This document shows positions 6,101 through 6,430 of a stretch of 6,430 bases of DNA, piece by piece. Every line of letters starts with the position of its first letter. The first letter of the stretch is position 1. Made by a program: the position numbers and the translations under genes. The notes below the pieces were generated by a model. It saw only the letters and a list, made by a program, of their open reading frames with translations, made no database searches and was not told where the DNA came from. Origin of the DNA: JBBPYA01 sp038200385 (GTDB lineage Bacteria > Actinomycetota > Actinomycetes > Mycobacteriales > Geodermatophilaceae); contig JBBPYA010000240.1 in assembly GCA_038200385.1 (NCBI GenBank), positions 1-6,430 on the forward strand. The letters run 5' to 3'.

Positions 6101-6430
6101 ACTGGAGCACGTGCTCGCCAACCAGGCCGACCACTCCATCGCCGCGCTGCACACCGACGCCGTCGCGGAGGGCGAGCAGGTCACCGTGGCGGGGATCCTG
6201 TGCAACGTCCTGCGGCGGGTGACCAAGACCGGCTCGCCGTGGGCCTCGGCCAGCCTGGAGGACCTCGAGGGCAGCATCGAGGTGATGATCTTCCCGTCGA
6301 CGTACGCCAAGGTCGGCATCCACATCGCCGAGGACGCCATCGTCGCGGTCCGGGGCCGGCTGAACAACCGCGACGAGACCGCGACCCTGGTGGCCGCAGA
6401 CGTGACGTTGCCGGACCTGTCGGTCGGCCC
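3120..6430 (+). CDS. dnaE: DNA polymerase III alpha subunit (DnaE1 type), 3' partial
   Basis: This is the replicative polymerase catalytic subunit. The frame is open for 1103 codons and runs off the window; relatives such as M. tuberculosis DnaE1 (about 1184 aa) suggest about 75-85 residues are missing. An N-terminal PHP domain (about 9-280) retains all nine metal ligands: H13, H15, D22, H47, E72, H110, C160, D228 and H230, the pattern of an active 3'-5' proofreading exonuclease. The polymerase core shows GRGSATGS (380-387), PDIDIDFD (419-426, with two of the catalytic aspartates), KMDFLGLRNL (third aspartate, D584), GVFQLDGG (632-639) and ALYRPGPM (661-668). A helix-hairpin-helix region lies near 830-920, the internal sliding-clamp-binding motif QFDLF at 943-947, and an OB-fold begins near 1018. 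Thr385 replaces an alanine usual in the GRGSxxGS loop. The error-prone DnaE2/ImuC alternative is unlikely: the PHP site and clamp motif are intact and no imuA/imuB neighbour is present. Confidence 0.97.
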   Translation, partial: MPSTGQEQFVHLHVHTEYSMLDGAAKLPALMAETARLEMPALAMTDHGNVFGAYDFYKQARAAGIKPIIGMEGYYTPGSRFDRAPFDFGSPILDEDGEGGSSRGKAAYTHMTLLATSTESMHNLFRLSSLASLEGQYRKPRFDRELLERYGRGLIATTGCPSGEVNMWLRAGRYDRARAAAADYRDILGEGNFFCELMDHGLDIERRTREDLLRIAADLSLPLLATNDLHYTHQSEATAHDALLCIQTGAKLSDTNRLRFSGDSFYLKSPAEMRALFREHPEACDNTLLVAERCEVAFAEGADLMPHFDVPAGESQESWFVKEVERGLQRRFPGGISAEVRARADYEVSVIVAMGFPAYFLVVADFIRYARDSGIRVGPGRGSATGSMIAYALGITDLDPIADNLLFERFLNPDRISMPDIDIDFDERRRGDVIRYVTEKYGEERVAQIVTFGTIKAKAAIKDASRVLDRPYALGDQLTKLMPPAVMGKDMPLEGVFTPEHPRYKEAGEFRARYETDPETKLVVDTARSLEGLKRQWGVHAAGVILGSTPLTDVLPVMRREADGVVITQFDFPTCEALGLLKMDFLGLRNLTILDDCVRNIEANRDEHVDIDSLGRGDPATYELLGRGDTLGVFQLDGGQMRQLLRAMRPTCFEDIAAVLALYRPGPMAAKAHIAYADRKNGREPSTPIHPELAEPLADILAESYGLIVYQEQVMAIAQRVAGFTLGQADLFRRAMGKKKKSELEKQYEAFSAGMTERGYSASALRTLWEILLPFCDYGFNKSHTAGYGLVSYWTAYLKANYPAEYMAALLTSVGDDKDKMAVYLAECRRMGIKVLPPDVNESAADFTPNGTDIRFGLAAVRNVGRNVVDSVVRSRRDRGANTDFFDFLRKAEQIACNKKVIESLIKAGAFDSLGHARRGLIEVHGQAVDAVVGLKRQEAVGQFDLFGGQSEADEAPSMAFDVAIPAGEWDKRDLLGYERDMLGLYVSDHPLLGLEHVLANQADHSIAALHTDAVAEGEQVTVAGILCNVLRRVTKTGSPWASASLEDLEGSIEVMIFPSTYAKVGIHIAEDAIVAVRGRLNNRDETATLVAADVTLPDLSVG

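Noticed and set aside
3753..6323. An 856-codon open frame on the - strand opposite dnaE
   Set aside because: It is an antisense shadow produced by high GC at third codon positions. Its translation is low-complexity (rich in V, L, H, Q, R, D, G) with no domain, while the + strand encodes every DnaE motif.
3120..6430. Assignment as the error-prone polymerase DnaE2 (ImuC)
   Set aside because: All PHP ligands and the QFDLF clamp motif are present, the neighbours are lspA/rluD as for DnaE1, and no imuA/imuB-type gene is visible.
1..6430. A mobile element, CRISPR array, prophage or new defence system
   Set aside because: No transposase, integrase, terminal inverted repeats, repeat-spacer pattern or tRNA was seen; base composition looks even across the window. 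The CPBP gene belongs to the 'Abi' Pfam family, but that name alone does not imply phage defence.

Overview
The window is high-GC DNA with G/C-ending codons throughout, dense same-strand packing, GTG starts and only TGA stops (all five visible stops are TGA). Together with the gene order TraR/DksA zinc finger - lspA - rluD-type pseudouridine synthase - ... - dnaE, this points to an actinobacterium; a close match in family content and order is the Rv1539 (lspA) - Rv1540 (rluD-type) - Rv1547 (dnaE1) neighbourhood of Mycobacterium tuberculosis. Genus cannot be decided from this sequence.

Layout, all on the + strand: 1-128, the 3' end of a TraR/DksA-type C4 zinc-finger regulator; 162-794, lspA, lipoprotein signal peptidase II; 791-1711, an RluA/RluD-family 23S rRNA pseudouridine synthase whose start overlaps the lspA stop; 1746-2531, a CPBP (type II CAAX / Abi) intramembrane protease; 2528-3025, a GNAT acetyltransferase whose start overlaps the CPBP stop; a 94-bp gap; and 3120 to the window end, dnaE (replicative DNA polymerase III alpha, DnaE1 type), open at the 3' edge after 1103 codons and probably lacking about 75-85 residues.

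The first five genes are so tightly spaced (33 bp, -4, 34 bp, -4) that they are probably one transcript. dnaE follows a longer leader and has by far the strongest Shine-Dalgarno, so it may be expressed separately or simply translated more strongly. The stable core is housekeeping: lipoprotein maturation, ribosomal RNA modification and chromosome replication. The CPBP protease and GNAT pair look like a small accessory insert between rluD and dnaE.

I found no mobile element, CRISPR array, RNA gene, phage-like gene or unknown multi-gene system. The points most worth checking are the complete nine-residue PHP metal site in DnaE (built-in proofreading), an Ala-to-Thr change in its GRGSxxGS loop, and the CPBP-GNAT pair. 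No intergenic stretch exceeds 100 bp.
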